The notes beneath the pieces were generated by a model that was not told the origin of the DNA, did no database searches, and saw nothing but the letters and a program-made list of their open reading frames with translations. 64,000 nucleotides of DNA from Alteromonas sp. BMJM2 (GTDB taxonomy: Bacteria > Pseudomonadota > Gammaproteobacteria > Enterobacterales > Alteromonadaceae), in assembly GCF_027257845.1 (NCBI RefSeq), contig NZ_JAPVOT010000001.1, forward strand, positions 124,001 through 188,000, given 5' to 3'. Below are positions 7,919-15,925 of the stretch, piece by piece. The stretch's first letter is position 1; each line of letters opens with the position of its first letter. A program made the translations under genes and the position numbers.

Positions 7919-9430
7919 TTATGTATTACCTACTTGTTGGTCAGAACAGTAGGGTGTTATATCGCTGAAATGTAGAGAGTGTTCTTGGATAATTCCAAGT
8001 TGGTAAATGTACTTCAGCACTTCAGTGATTTGGGTTTGCGTCACTTTTAACTCCACCGAATGTTGGTGTAACTGGAGTGACGTAAAATCTGTTTTACTTG
8101 AAAATAGCTCGCCTAATCTTCTAAGCAGTTTCCCTATTTTCGGATTTTGAATAGACAGTTGCTTACCACTAGGCGAAGAGACTATAAAGCCATGCTCTCG
8201 TGGCGAACAATGAAATATAGGATTAAGTCGATATACCAGTGATGAGTTGTCGTTAGTGATTTTGAGTAAGCCAACAATGTGGTTTATTTTGACGTCAAAG
8301 TCATCGGCGGTGTTAAATTGTGTCTCATACAATGTTTTGTAGCCGTTGGGGCAGTTTTTAGAGGCTCTGCAACTTGTGACTAGTGAAATTGTTTTGTGAA
8401 AAAGGTTTATCTTTAGCCCTGAAATGCAGGCAATGGTTGGTGCTGCGGTAATTCGCCTTTTTTGGCCGCTTTCACTTTGTAAATAAATGACCTTGCCGCT
8501 ATTGTCTTTATGCAGTTTTCTATCTGCATCCAGTGCTTTGCCAGCATTCGCTTTTACTAGTGTCGCTCCTTTCATCTGAGGTACTAACTGACAGAACAGC
8601 GTTTTCTCAGCAGAAAAGTGTTGGTATATTTTCTTTAACGAGCGAATGCTCAGGACGGAAAACCGAAGACTAGGAAATGATTCTATTGAAAGATTCATGA
8701 TAAGTGCTTCTGTTCGCGATAAATCTATATCCGCTACTGCAGTGGTTACTTGCGGTTGAAAACCAGTCTCCTCATAGAAAATAGCGGCAAAATCTTCGTA
8801 AAAGGGGTGGTCTAGAGGTTCTGTGGCGTAATACAGACAAGACGAAGATAGAGTATTGCCAAACAATTGATGGCAGACTTTGCTGACATGTCTAAATAAA
8901 GAAAGCTGTTGCGGGTCCACTGGCGTATTGCCTTGGAATTTTTTTGCAGTAACACCGCAGAACCAACAGCCTACAGTACAACCACTGCTTAATTCGATAG
9001 CAAGCGGAGCGTGGGCAATCATACTATTGTGATCACCTAACTCTATTTCGCAACGGCTTTTCTGTCGCTGTAACCAAACATTGTAAGGTTCACAGAAAGC
9101 TGTTTTCTTTGTTTTGGTCTGTTGCAACAGGGACGCCTCAAATTCTAAATACTGTTGGCATAATACATTTTCAGCGCCTTTAGATACTGGGGCATTTGGG
9201 TCCCATAGTGGGCGAATGTCTTGTGGATCTATCTTTACTTGGTATTCAAGTAATTGGCAGCTTATGTCTAACCCGCTTAAAAGGCGTTCCCTCAGTTTTT
9301 CATCGGCATTAAAGACCTCAATGAACCTTTTTACATGAGCTAACCTGTAATATTCGCCTGTCTGAGTCACCCTCGTCAGAAACTTGTGTTTAGCTATTTT
9401 TGGCTCAAACTTACCGTTCTGTATTATCAT
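7919..9430 (-). CDS. Radical SAM peptide epimerase-like enzyme (second paralogue)
   Basis: A 503-residue radical SAM protein. The iron-sulphur motif is CTVGCWFC (Cys151, Cys155, Cys158), a CxxxCxxC site in the context GCxVGCWFCGV that I associate with the PoyD/OspD family of RiPP amino-acid epimerases. Further conserved blocks shared with its paralogue at 10722-12233 are ATEPLD, PQVTTAV, KANAGKA, and a Cys in IACISG that could donate the hydrogen atom. About 150 residues precede the motif, and a C-terminal region (about 430-490) may bind the leader. The start is coupled to the upstream MFS stop (TAATG), and the putative precursor follows immediately. It probably installs D-amino acids; the exact reaction is inferred from family resemblance. 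Confidence 0.75.
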   Translation of the reverse strand: MIIQNGKFEPKIAKHKFLTRVTQTGEYYRLAHVKRFIEVFNADEKLRERLLSGLDISCQLLEYQVKIDPQDIRPLWDPNAPVSKGAENVLCQQYLEFEASLLQQTKTKKTAFCEPYNVWLQRQKSRCEIELGDHNSMIAHAPLAIELSSGCTVGCWFCGVTAKKFQGNTPVDPQQLSLFRHVSKVCHQLFGNTLSSSCLYYATEPLDHPFYEDFAAIFYEETGFQPQVTTAVADIDLSRTEALIMNLSIESFPSLRFSVLSIRSLKKIYQHFSAEKTLFCQLVPQMKGATLVKANAGKALDADRKLHKDNSGKVIYLQSESGQKRRITAAPTIACISGLKINLFHKTISLVTSCRASKNCPNGYKTLYETQFNTADDFDVKINHIVGLLKITNDNSSLVYRLNPIFHCSPREHGFIVSSPSGKQLSIQNPKIGKLLRRLGELFSSKTDFTSLQLHQHSVELKVTQTQITEVLKYIYQLGIIQEHSLHFSDITPYCSDQQVGNT

Positions 9431-10719
9431 TATTTTTCTCCCTGTGGGAGAGAGTGAATGCTAATAGCAGGTGTTTTTAGTCTGAATACCACCCATATAG
9501 CGAATGTGGCGATGCCTGCTGCTATCAGAATTACAGAGGCGATAGATGCATAGGACGCAGACAACAAAGGACCTGATTCTGAAAGCGCTTTAAATCCACT
9601 CAAGGAGTTTATGTTTGGTGACACGAAACCACTTTGATCCATTAATAAGCCATATACTGGCAATGCGAGAAGACTGGCTGATTGGGCAGCCATGCCAAGA
9701 TAGGCAAACATTCGTCCACGGTTCTCGACGTTAGTGTTTACTTGTATTGATACGGTAACCATGCCATTGAAAAGACTAAAACTAGCGCTCAGAACGACCA
9801 TACCGATAAATACATTTATTACGTTAGGTATAGCGATTAGTGCGTATGCCGCGGCCATCACAAGTAAAACGGTATTCGTATAGGTGGGTATTTTATTTAT
9901 GTCACTAGCAAATTTGGAAATCAAAATACTGCCGACTAATGCACCAATTGAGCCCGCCACCATTAAAGCGATAGCCTGGCTATAGGGAAAGCTAGATAGA
10001 AAATAAAATGGAATAACAACAAGCAATGAGCTGCTTACAAAATTAACCATGATTGATTTGACAAAAATTCGCTTAATGACTGGAAGAGCAGACAATTCTG
10101 CGATAAACGCTTTTAGCCCCATTATATTTAGTAACGCTGAGGATGATGCTGGTGACTGCTCTTGTTTCTCGATACGTACGATTTGAATGCTAGCAAGCGC
10201 AAATAAATAGCTTATAGCGTCTAAAAGTAAAATTACACCGAGATTGAGTTGATAGAGTAAAATACCACCGATAACCGGAGTAATTAGACTGATTATGGAG
10301 CCTAAGCTTGCACGGAATGCCTGTGCTGTATGAAGTTTGCTGGTTCCAACGAGAAGCGGAATAAGTGACACAAAAGCCAAACCACTCAATGCTGAAGCAA
10401 TTCCCATTACAACCGTGACGATGACGAGCAGTGCCATGTTTACCAGCCCTAAAAAAAATAGGGCAAGCAATACTAATGCTGAGCAAATACAGATAGTTTG
10501 ACATAGCATCATCAGCGACAACTTTTTAAATTTATCAGAAATTGCGCCCAGCACAGGTGCCGTTAAAAGCACTGGAAGCCCGGCCGCTAGCATTACTAGT
10601 GAGAAATCAAAAGATGACTGTGTCTGTTTCATAACCCATAGCGATATACTAAAGCTAGTTACAGAAGAACCAATGTTTGACAGTGCTAATCCGAATAGGA
10701 GTATCTTAAAATATTGCAT
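9430..10719 (-). CDS. MFS transporter
   Basis: A 429-residue major facilitator with twelve predicted membrane segments. The loop between helices 2 and 3 reads GAISDKFKKLSLMM, matching the family motif GxxxDRxGRR. It resembles MFS exporters of the MdtH/macrolide-efflux (DHA) type. It lies between the two radical SAM genes: three bases after the upstream stop region, with its own stop overlapping the downstream start. That tight packing suggests export of the modified peptide or of a leader fragment, or immunity. The substrate cannot be read from sequence. Confidence 0.85.
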   Translation of the reverse strand: MQYFKILLFGLALSNIGSSVTSFSISLWVMKQTQSSFDFSLVMLAAGLPVLLTAPVLGAISDKFKKLSLMMLCQTICICSALVLLALFFLGLVNMALLVIVTVVMGIASALSGLAFVSLIPLLVGTSKLHTAQAFRASLGSIISLITPVIGGILLYQLNLGVILLLDAISYLFALASIQIVRIEKQEQSPASSSALLNIMGLKAFIAELSALPVIKRIFVKSIMVNFVSSSLLVVIPFYFLSSFPYSQAIALMVAGSIGALVGSILISKFASDINKIPTYTNTVLLVMAAAYALIAIPNVINVFIGMVVLSASFSLFNGMVTVSIQVNTNVENRGRMFAYLGMAAQSASLLALPVYGLLMDQSGFVSPNINSLSGFKALSESGPLLSASYASIASVILIAAGIATFAIWVVFRLKTPAISIHSLPQGEK

Positions 10720-10721
10720 TG

Positions 10722-12233
10722 TTACGCTCCACGTTCGCGGATATGTTCAATAACGCCTTTGCTCGATACTACTTGCAGTAAATCACTGGCTTGTTGCGCT
10801 GTGACGTTATAGTCTCCGGACAAATGTTCAATCAGTTGATGGGGAGAGAATGTTTCTTGCTGGATGCAGCGAACAAGTTCGTGCAGGGTATCTCTGTGTT
10901 GATGGTGTTCGAATTTAAGCTCTCCGTATAACGAAGAGATACAAAAACCGTTGTCTAAATTGCTGACATTAATGCCGTCAATAAATGAGAGGGCCTTTTC
11001 TTGCGCCAGCCTAGCATTGACCATATCTTTGAGCTTGGTTTCGAAGTCGATGACATCGGTATAAGAGACATCTGCGTAGATTCGATATCCATTTGGCCAT
11101 TCATTCGTCGCTGGGCAGGGGGATATAAGCTTAATATTTTTGGTTGTAATATTGATCAAGAAACCTGAAACACAAGCTATGCTTGGACTCACCTTGCTCA
11201 TGATTTTTCTTTGAACTTCTTCCGAAACATCTCCGAGTTTGTATGCGATAAATTCGCTGTTTCTTGCTTTGCCAGCATTGGCTTTAGAAAAGATGGACTC
11301 TTTGTTTTGAGGAATACATTCAGTAAACAGAAGCTCTACGGAGTTAAATTCTCTGTGGACTCGTTTAAGTTGCGCGACGGATAAGCATGAAAATCGGTGT
11401 ATGGTGGCCAATTTTGCATTGGGCTCTCGCAAAATGCGTTTTATACGATCTACATGTTTATGGCCTACTGCTGTAGTCACTTGCGGGATGTACCCTGTTT
11501 CAGCTATAAAATCAGATTGAAACTTTTCATAGTCAGTGGAATCCATCGGCTCTGTTGCCCAGTAAAGGAATCCTTTTCTGCAGTTGTCGCCAAAATATCT
11601 GTTTAGTGCGCTGCAAATGCCTTTCCACTCCTTTTCAAAGCGGTCGTAAATAGACTTCTCTGTGAGCTTTTCTGCTGAAACACCACAAAACCAGCAGCCT
11701 ACTGAGCAGCCTTGATTCAACTCAATTGCAAATGGCGCATGGACTACCTTGCTGTCGTGAACACCCAATTCGAACTTGGACCGTGCTTTTTCTACTTCAC
11801 ACCATAACCTATAGTTGTTGTTACATTGCTCATAGCTATCATTCTTTGTGCCATCTAAATAATTTAGGCGAATCGTATTGTACTGGTTATAGGCATCGAG
11901 AAGTGGCCTGTTGATGTGCCTTTCAAAGTCTATCTGCGCAACGTTGTCGGCTCTCTCCTGCCATAGCGGTGCGAACTCCGCCGCTGAATTAACATACTCA
12001 GCAATAGGCAGGCCTTCTATGGCACTCACAGTATCTGTTGCGATTCTCGTTCTTAATTGAGGATCAGCAGCAAAGATTTCGGTAAACATTTTCAATGCAG
12101 ACAAGATCGATTTGCCTTCAGGAAAATACGTCTCCGGCCTCTCTAATAATTCTGCTCTAAACTTATTGTCATTGAATGCTTTTTCAATAACAGCAAGCTC
12201 TTTTTCAAGCCGCACAATCAATGACTCTTTCAT
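10722..12233 (-). CDS. Radical SAM peptide epimerase-like enzyme (first paralogue)
   Basis: A 503-residue radical SAM protein with CSVGCWFC (Cys176, Cys180, Cys183). It is homologous over its length to the protein at 7919-9430; shared blocks include the HAPFAIEL lead-in, ATEPMD, PQVTTAV, KANAGKA and IACVSG. No second cluster-binding SPASM region is obvious. These features fit the RiPP epimerase family typified by PoyD (polytheonamide) and OspD. The ATG overlaps the TGA of the small secreted protein upstream (ATGA), with AGGAG before it. Two such enzymes in one operon could act on different residues, or form a pair in which one is regulatory. The family call is firm to moderate; residue specificity is unknown. 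Confidence 0.75.
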   Translation of the reverse strand: MKESLIVRLEKELAVIEKAFNDNKFRAELLERPETYFPEGKSILSALKMFTEIFAADPQLRTRIATDTVSAIEGLPIAEYVNSAAEFAPLWQERADNVAQIDFERHINRPLLDAYNQYNTIRLNYLDGTKNDSYEQCNNNYRLWCEVEKARSKFELGVHDSKVVHAPFAIELNQGCSVGCWFCGVSAEKLTEKSIYDRFEKEWKGICSALNRYFGDNCRKGFLYWATEPMDSTDYEKFQSDFIAETGYIPQVTTAVGHKHVDRIKRILREPNAKLATIHRFSCLSVAQLKRVHREFNSVELLFTECIPQNKESIFSKANAGKARNSEFIAYKLGDVSEEVQRKIMSKVSPSIACVSGFLINITTKNIKLISPCPATNEWPNGYRIYADVSYTDVIDFETKLKDMVNARLAQEKALSFIDGINVSNLDNGFCISSLYGELKFEHHQHRDTLHELVRCIQQETFSPHQLIEHLSGDYNVTAQQASDLLQVVSSKGVIEHIRERGA

Positions 12234-12505
12234 GCTGCACTCCTGGAGCTTTTGCCATTATCTGACTTTTTTGTTGGTTTTGGTTGTGGCTTTGGTTCGG
12301 TATTAGGTCCCGGTTCACAAAAAGGAAAGTATGGGCAAATACCAATCCCATCAGCAATGGTTTCGTTTTTTGATTCAGAAAAAGTTTGATTGCTATTGTT
12401 ACGTTCGACATGAGCCAATGCACCTATTGAAGCCATTGCTACCGTTAACGCACAAAAAACAAAATTTTCCATTTTAACGTTTCTAATTTTAGATAGTTTA
12501 AGCAT
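12230..12505 (-). CDS. Small secreted Pro/Lys-rich protein heading the epimerase operon
   Basis: A 91-residue protein starting at 12505, where AAAAGGAAAA lies just upstream. Residues 1-12 are basic, 13-31 form a hydrophobic stretch (NFVFCALTVAMASIGALA) like a Sec signal peptide. The remaining 60 residues are polar and contain two Cys in GICPYFPFCEPG and a C-terminal PKPQPKPTKKS tail. It is the first gene of the leftward operon and its stop overlaps the first radical SAM start. I do not recognise the family. It may be an immunity or chaperone peptide, or a second precursor, but a signal peptide is unusual for a radical SAM substrate. Confidence 0.55.
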   Translation of the reverse strand: MLKLSKIRNVKMENFVFCALTVAMASIGALAHVERNNSNQTFSESKNETIADGIGICPYFPFCEPGPNTEPKPQPKPTKKSDNGKSSRSAA

Positions 12506-12610
12506 AGTTTTTTCCTTTTCATTATTGATTGAACGCCTTGCATAACGCTGTAGATGTAACAAGTGCTATTATTGGTATAGATGAAATTTGAAAAAATGTT
12601 TGGTGATTAA

Positions 12611-12677
12611 ATTAGGATTTTATTAGAGATTTAAAAAAACATTAGGAAGTCATTAGGTCTTGGTTGGTTTTTTAGGA
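12611..12677. promoter_or_regulatory. Phased ATTAGG direct repeats between the two RiPP arms
   Basis: Five near-identical hexamers occur on the plus strand: ATTAGG at 12611, ATTAGA at 12622, ATTAGG at 12641, ATTAGG at 12652 and TTTAGG at 12671. Their spacing alternates 11, 19, 11, 19 bases, so pairs are one helical turn apart and successive pairs 30 bases apart. That is the classical layout for OmpR/PhoB-type or ToxR/CadC-type winged-helix dimers. They lie between the divergent operons, 106-179 bases from the two start codons, and are the likely shared operator. Confidence 0.55.
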
Positions 12678-12756
12678 AATTCTTATTTTTTCAGTTGCTT
12701 ACTTGATTGTATTTAAAAGTCGAATAACGTTACTAAGGCGTAAAACAAACGCATCA

Positions 12757-12772
12757 AGAACAAACCTGTTCT
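12757..12772. promoter_or_regulatory. Perfect inverted repeat upstream of the lanthipeptide precursor
   Basis: AGAACA and TGTTCT are separated by AACC, 17 bases before the precursor start codon. It could be a dimeric repressor site or a small hairpin in the mRNA leader. It is not a LexA box, which has CTGT-N8-ACAG. Single-copy short palindromes can arise by chance. Confidence 0.3.
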
Positions 12773-12789
12773 AAACTAAATAGGGAACA

Positions 12790-12993
12790 ATGATGAAAAA
12801 TGTAGCTGAAATTTTGAAAAGTAATCAAAGCAAATCTGAACACTCATTAGATAAAGTATCTGTTGATAAAGACACATTACGTCAACTGAGTGGTGGCAAA
12901 ATGGATAACATCAATTCTTCAGGTTGGATATGTACTATCAGCGGAGAATGTAACGGCGGCCAGAGCTGCAACCCGTTTAGCCGCCTTATATAA
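12790..12993 (+). CDS. Lanthipeptide precursor with double-glycine leader
   Basis: A 67-residue peptide with AGGGA before its start. The leader, residues 1-36, ends in TLRQLSGG: Leu at -7 and -4 and Gly at -2 and -1 fit the C39 double-glycine consensus, and a C39 exporter is encoded downstream. The predicted 31-residue core begins KMDNINSSG and has three Cys (core positions 12, 18, 24), five Ser (7, 8, 15, 23, 28) and one Thr (13), enough for up to three lanthionine rings. LanM follows directly. A second ATG at codon 2 is also usable. The substrate role is well supported by context; the modification pattern is unknown, because the partner LanM has an altered cyclase. Confidence 0.88.
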   Translation: MMKNVAEILKSNQSKSEHSLDKVSVDKDTLRQLSGGKMDNINSSGWICTISGECNGGQSCNPFSRLI

Positions 12994-13007
12994 AAACGAG
13001 TGAGTAA

Positions 13008-13038
13008 GAGCGACTGCAGTTTAGTCGCTCCGCTCTTT
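13008..13038 (+). terminator. Stem-loop between precursor and LanM genes
   Basis: GAGCGACT (13008-13015) pairs perfectly with AGTCGCTC (13023-13030) around a 7-base loop, 15 bases past the precursor stop; only short pyrimidine runs follow. It is probably an attenuator or RNA stabiliser that lets the precursor be made in excess over LanM. It lies upstream of the preferred LanM start at 13096. Confidence 0.5.
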
Positions 13039-13095
13039 CATTATTCACTATCGCACCTCCGCACATGGTGTAGACACCACTTCAAGAGATACAGT

Positions 13096-15882
13096 ATGGA
13101 ACTAAAAAAATTAGCATTTTTCTTTGGAGAGGAAGTCCAAACGTGTAGACAGAGGTTGTGTGAACACTTATACGAAAAGGGTATTGCGTGCTCTAACTCG
13201 CTGATGGAAAAGGCAATATGCCATCTTAATTTTACTCTTTTCAACCAATCCCAAAAAACGCTAATTACTCATTTTCAGAGTGTTAAAGAACATATTTCAT
13301 TTGACGAGTTCACGGAATCGTTTCAAAAAGAACCTGAGGTGAAGCACTTTTTTTTTAAACTTTATCCAGTTTTAAAACAGCGTATTGCTATACTATGCCA
13401 ACATTGGTTAGAACAGACTGTCAATATAATTGAGCGATACCATATCGATAGAGAGAGTATTGCTAGCGACATACTCAATGTGACTGTAGCTCCCGATATT
13501 GTCGATATTCGTTACGCCATGGGAGATGCCCACAGAGGAGGCAAGAGTGTTGCTATACTGAAACTTTCTGATGGGCAAAGCGTCGTTTATAAGCCCAGAT
13601 CACTGTCTATTGATAAACACTTTGCGCAGCTTATTCAGCAAGTTAATACATTTGCCAACACTGATTTAATTTTGCCTGTCTGTATTGATCAAAAAGACTA
13701 TGGCTGGGTGGAGTATGTGGCTTATAAAAGTTGCGAAAACCAAGAACAGATCACAAAGTTTTATGAGAGGCTAGGTGCGTATACCTGCATTTTGTATATG
13801 CTAAACGGCACAGACTTTCATTATGAAAACCTAATTGCATGCGGTGACCATCCGGTATTGATCGATTTGGAGTCTTTTTTTCATCCTGAAATTCCCAATA
13901 TTAGCGAGGTGAAAGAAGACTCTGTATTAATGACAGGGATATTACCTACCGAAGTACATCTGAACGAAAGCGTGATGCCTGACATCAGTGGCATGACAGA
14001 CGTTGAGGGGACAGAAGGGATTTTTAATGCCATGGTTCTTGTACCTGATGGCTCGGGTGAATATGAATTTATAAGAAGAAAAGGCAAACTTGATGGTGCT
14101 CAAAATATACCGAAGCTCAATGGCGTAAAGGTATCATTAGATATTGACCAAGTTACGGTTTTCAAAAGTGGCTTTAAACACCTCTATGAAAAAGTGCTTG
14201 AAAACCAGTGTGCGTTTAAACGTTATGTTTCAGAGTTTAAAAATGACAATATCAGGGTTCTACTCCGTTTCACTGCATGTTACTCCTATTTACTGACGGA
14301 GTCAGACCACCCGGCGGTAATGACGTCACAAGAAGTGGAGTTCGAACATTTCAACGGTTTGTCTATTTCACTTCAAGACAATACCATTTTCAAAAAAACG
14401 ATTAAAGACGAAATTGCCGATTTACGGAAAATGGACGTCCCATTATTTACAACAAAAGCTAACAGTAAAGATCTTTGGCTTGGCGACTCTCGAAAAATAA
14501 AAGCATTTTTTGAACACTCAGGCTTCGATACTGTTCAACGTAAGCTAGAACGTTTGAGTAAAAACGATTTGAGTTATCAACTGTGGATAATAGACACTGC
14601 ATTAAAACTCAATGAAAACCTCTTACGAGAAAAGCCGTCATATGTAAATGATTGTGGACAAAAACGAGACGCTGATTTTGAGAGCCGTTTAATAAGACAG
14701 GCTCAAAAGGTCGCAGACTATATTGAAGCGCATCTTCATGAAGACGAAAAAGTTGCGAGTTGGATGGTGGTTCGCTCTTCTTCATTGGACAATTCGACGC
14801 TTAGTTTTGCTCCTGCCGGATTAGATCTTTACGCTGGAATGCCCTGCGAGATACTGTTTCTTACTTGTTTTGGAAAACATATGAATAGTCCTAGGCATAG
14901 TGAAATTGCGATGAAAGCATATCGCCTTTTTGTTTCCAAGTTGGAGTCAAGCTTACAAAAGTTAAATACGATAGGTCTATATTATGGTTGGGGCGCCATT
15001 ATCCACACTTTTACTATGCTCAACAGGATCACAGGTAAAAGACATTTCCTTGATAAAATCGAGCTTATCATTGAAGACGTAAACTTTGATGCGCTTATTA
15101 GCGAGGATAAGCGTCTAGGGCTTATAAAGGGAGCTGCAGGCCTGATGCTAGCGTGCGCAAACAACTATTTATACAGTGGTTCTAAGAAAACGCTACGTTT
15201 GGCCGAGCAATGTGCTGAACACCTTTTGACGGAGCGACAGCAAGATTATCAAGGGTATTGCTGGCGGATCAGTAGTGCGGTTCCACTCACCGGAATGGCG
15301 CATGGCGCGTCTGGCTTTGCTATGGCATTTGCTAAACTATTCCAAGTAACAAACAATCAAAAATACCGACATGCCGCACAACGTTGCATCGATTATGAAC
15401 GCTCTTTATTTCTACCTGATCAGCAAAATTGGCAAGATTGTCGAGACTTCGTTATCGAGCAATGTGAAGGCAAACCATTTTCTTCAGTGGCATGGTCGCA
15501 TGGTGCACCAGGCATTGGTTTGTCAAGACTAGCTTTGTTGCAAGCCGGTGTTAGCGACGATGAGTGCGTGCATGAGCATGCGACAGCCGTCAATACGACG
15601 TTAAAAAAAGGGTTCGAAGGTAATGACACCTTAATTTTTGGTGCATTTGGAAATTTAGAGTTGCTTATTGGAAGTTACCACTATTTTGGCGAAGATTACT
15701 TAAACGTATTAGAGAACAGGACAGAAGCAGTACTACAAAAAATAGAGCAATTTGGTTGGGATTTAGGTGACAAAAATGTTGATTCCTTTGGTTTGATGAT
15801 AGGGGTAACCGGTATTGGGTATCAGTGTTTGAGGGTATTATTCAATGAGAAAGTTCCTTCTTTGCTAGCTTGTGTTAAGTAA
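13096..15882 (+). CDS. lanM: Class II lanthipeptide synthetase LanM with degraded cyclase zinc site
   Basis: A 928-residue LanM. The ATG at 13096 is preferred to an in-frame GTG at 13000, which has no ribosome site and would translate through the stem-loop. The N-terminal half is the kinase-like dehydratase, which phosphorylates and eliminates Ser/Thr. Its key residues are present: Lys166 in YKPRSL, Asp240/His242/Asn245 in GTDFHYEN, and Asp257/Glu259 in LIDLES. The C-terminal LanC-like domain keeps the catalytic-type His736 (GMAHGASG). However, the zinc ligands are gone: WCHG has become WSHG (Ser801), and CHG has become IFG (Ile847-Phe848) in TLIFGAFGNLELL. It should dehydrate the precursor, but zinc-assisted thioether closure is doubtful. 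Downstream are transport and immunity genes. Confidence 0.9.
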   Translation: MELKKLAFFFGEEVQTCRQRLCEHLYEKGIACSNSLMEKAICHLNFTLFNQSQKTLITHFQSVKEHISFDEFTESFQKEPEVKHFFFKLYPVLKQRIAILCQHWLEQTVNIIERYHIDRESIASDILNVTVAPDIVDIRYAMGDAHRGGKSVAILKLSDGQSVVYKPRSLSIDKHFAQLIQQVNTFANTDLILPVCIDQKDYGWVEYVAYKSCENQEQITKFYERLGAYTCILYMLNGTDFHYENLIACGDHPVLIDLESFFHPEIPNISEVKEDSVLMTGILPTEVHLNESVMPDISGMTDVEGTEGIFNAMVLVPDGSGEYEFIRRKGKLDGAQNIPKLNGVKVSLDIDQVTVFKSGFKHLYEKVLENQCAFKRYVSEFKNDNIRVLLRFTACYSYLLTESDHPAVMTSQEVEFEHFNGLSISLQDNTIFKKTIKDEIADLRKMDVPLFTTKANSKDLWLGDSRKIKAFFEHSGFDTVQRKLERLSKNDLSYQLWIIDTALKLNENLLREKPSYVNDCGQKRDADFESRLIRQAQKVADYIEAHLHEDEKVASWMVVRSSSLDNSTLSFAPAGLDLYAGMPCEILFLTCFGKHMNSPRHSEIAMKAYRLFVSKLESSLQKLNTIGLYYGWGAIIHTFTMLNRITGKRHFLDKIELIIEDVNFDALISEDKRLGLIKGAAGLMLACANNYLYSGSKKTLRLAEQCAEHLLTERQQDYQGYCWRISSAVPLTGMAHGASGFAMAFAKLFQVTNNQKYRHAAQRCIDYERSLFLPDQQNWQDCRDFVIEQCEGKPFSSVAWSHGAPGIGLSRLALLQAGVSDDECVHEHATAVNTTLKKGFEGNDTLIFGAFGNLELLIGSYHYFGEDYLNVLENRTEAVLQKIEQFGWDLGDKNVDSFGLMIGVTGIGYQCLRVLFNEKVPSLLACVK

Positions 15883-15925
15883 TTGTCAATATTTGAAACG
15901 CATGAGAAGCGAGGGATAAACAATC

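Noticed and set aside
12205..12423. 72-codon leftward open frame overlapping the small secreted protein
   Set aside because: It lies in another frame over the Pro/Lys-rich gene, crosses the radical SAM start, and has no ribosome site.
12757..12772. Palindrome considered as a LexA box
   Set aside because: The arms are inverted relative to CTGT-N8-ACAG and no SOS gene is present.
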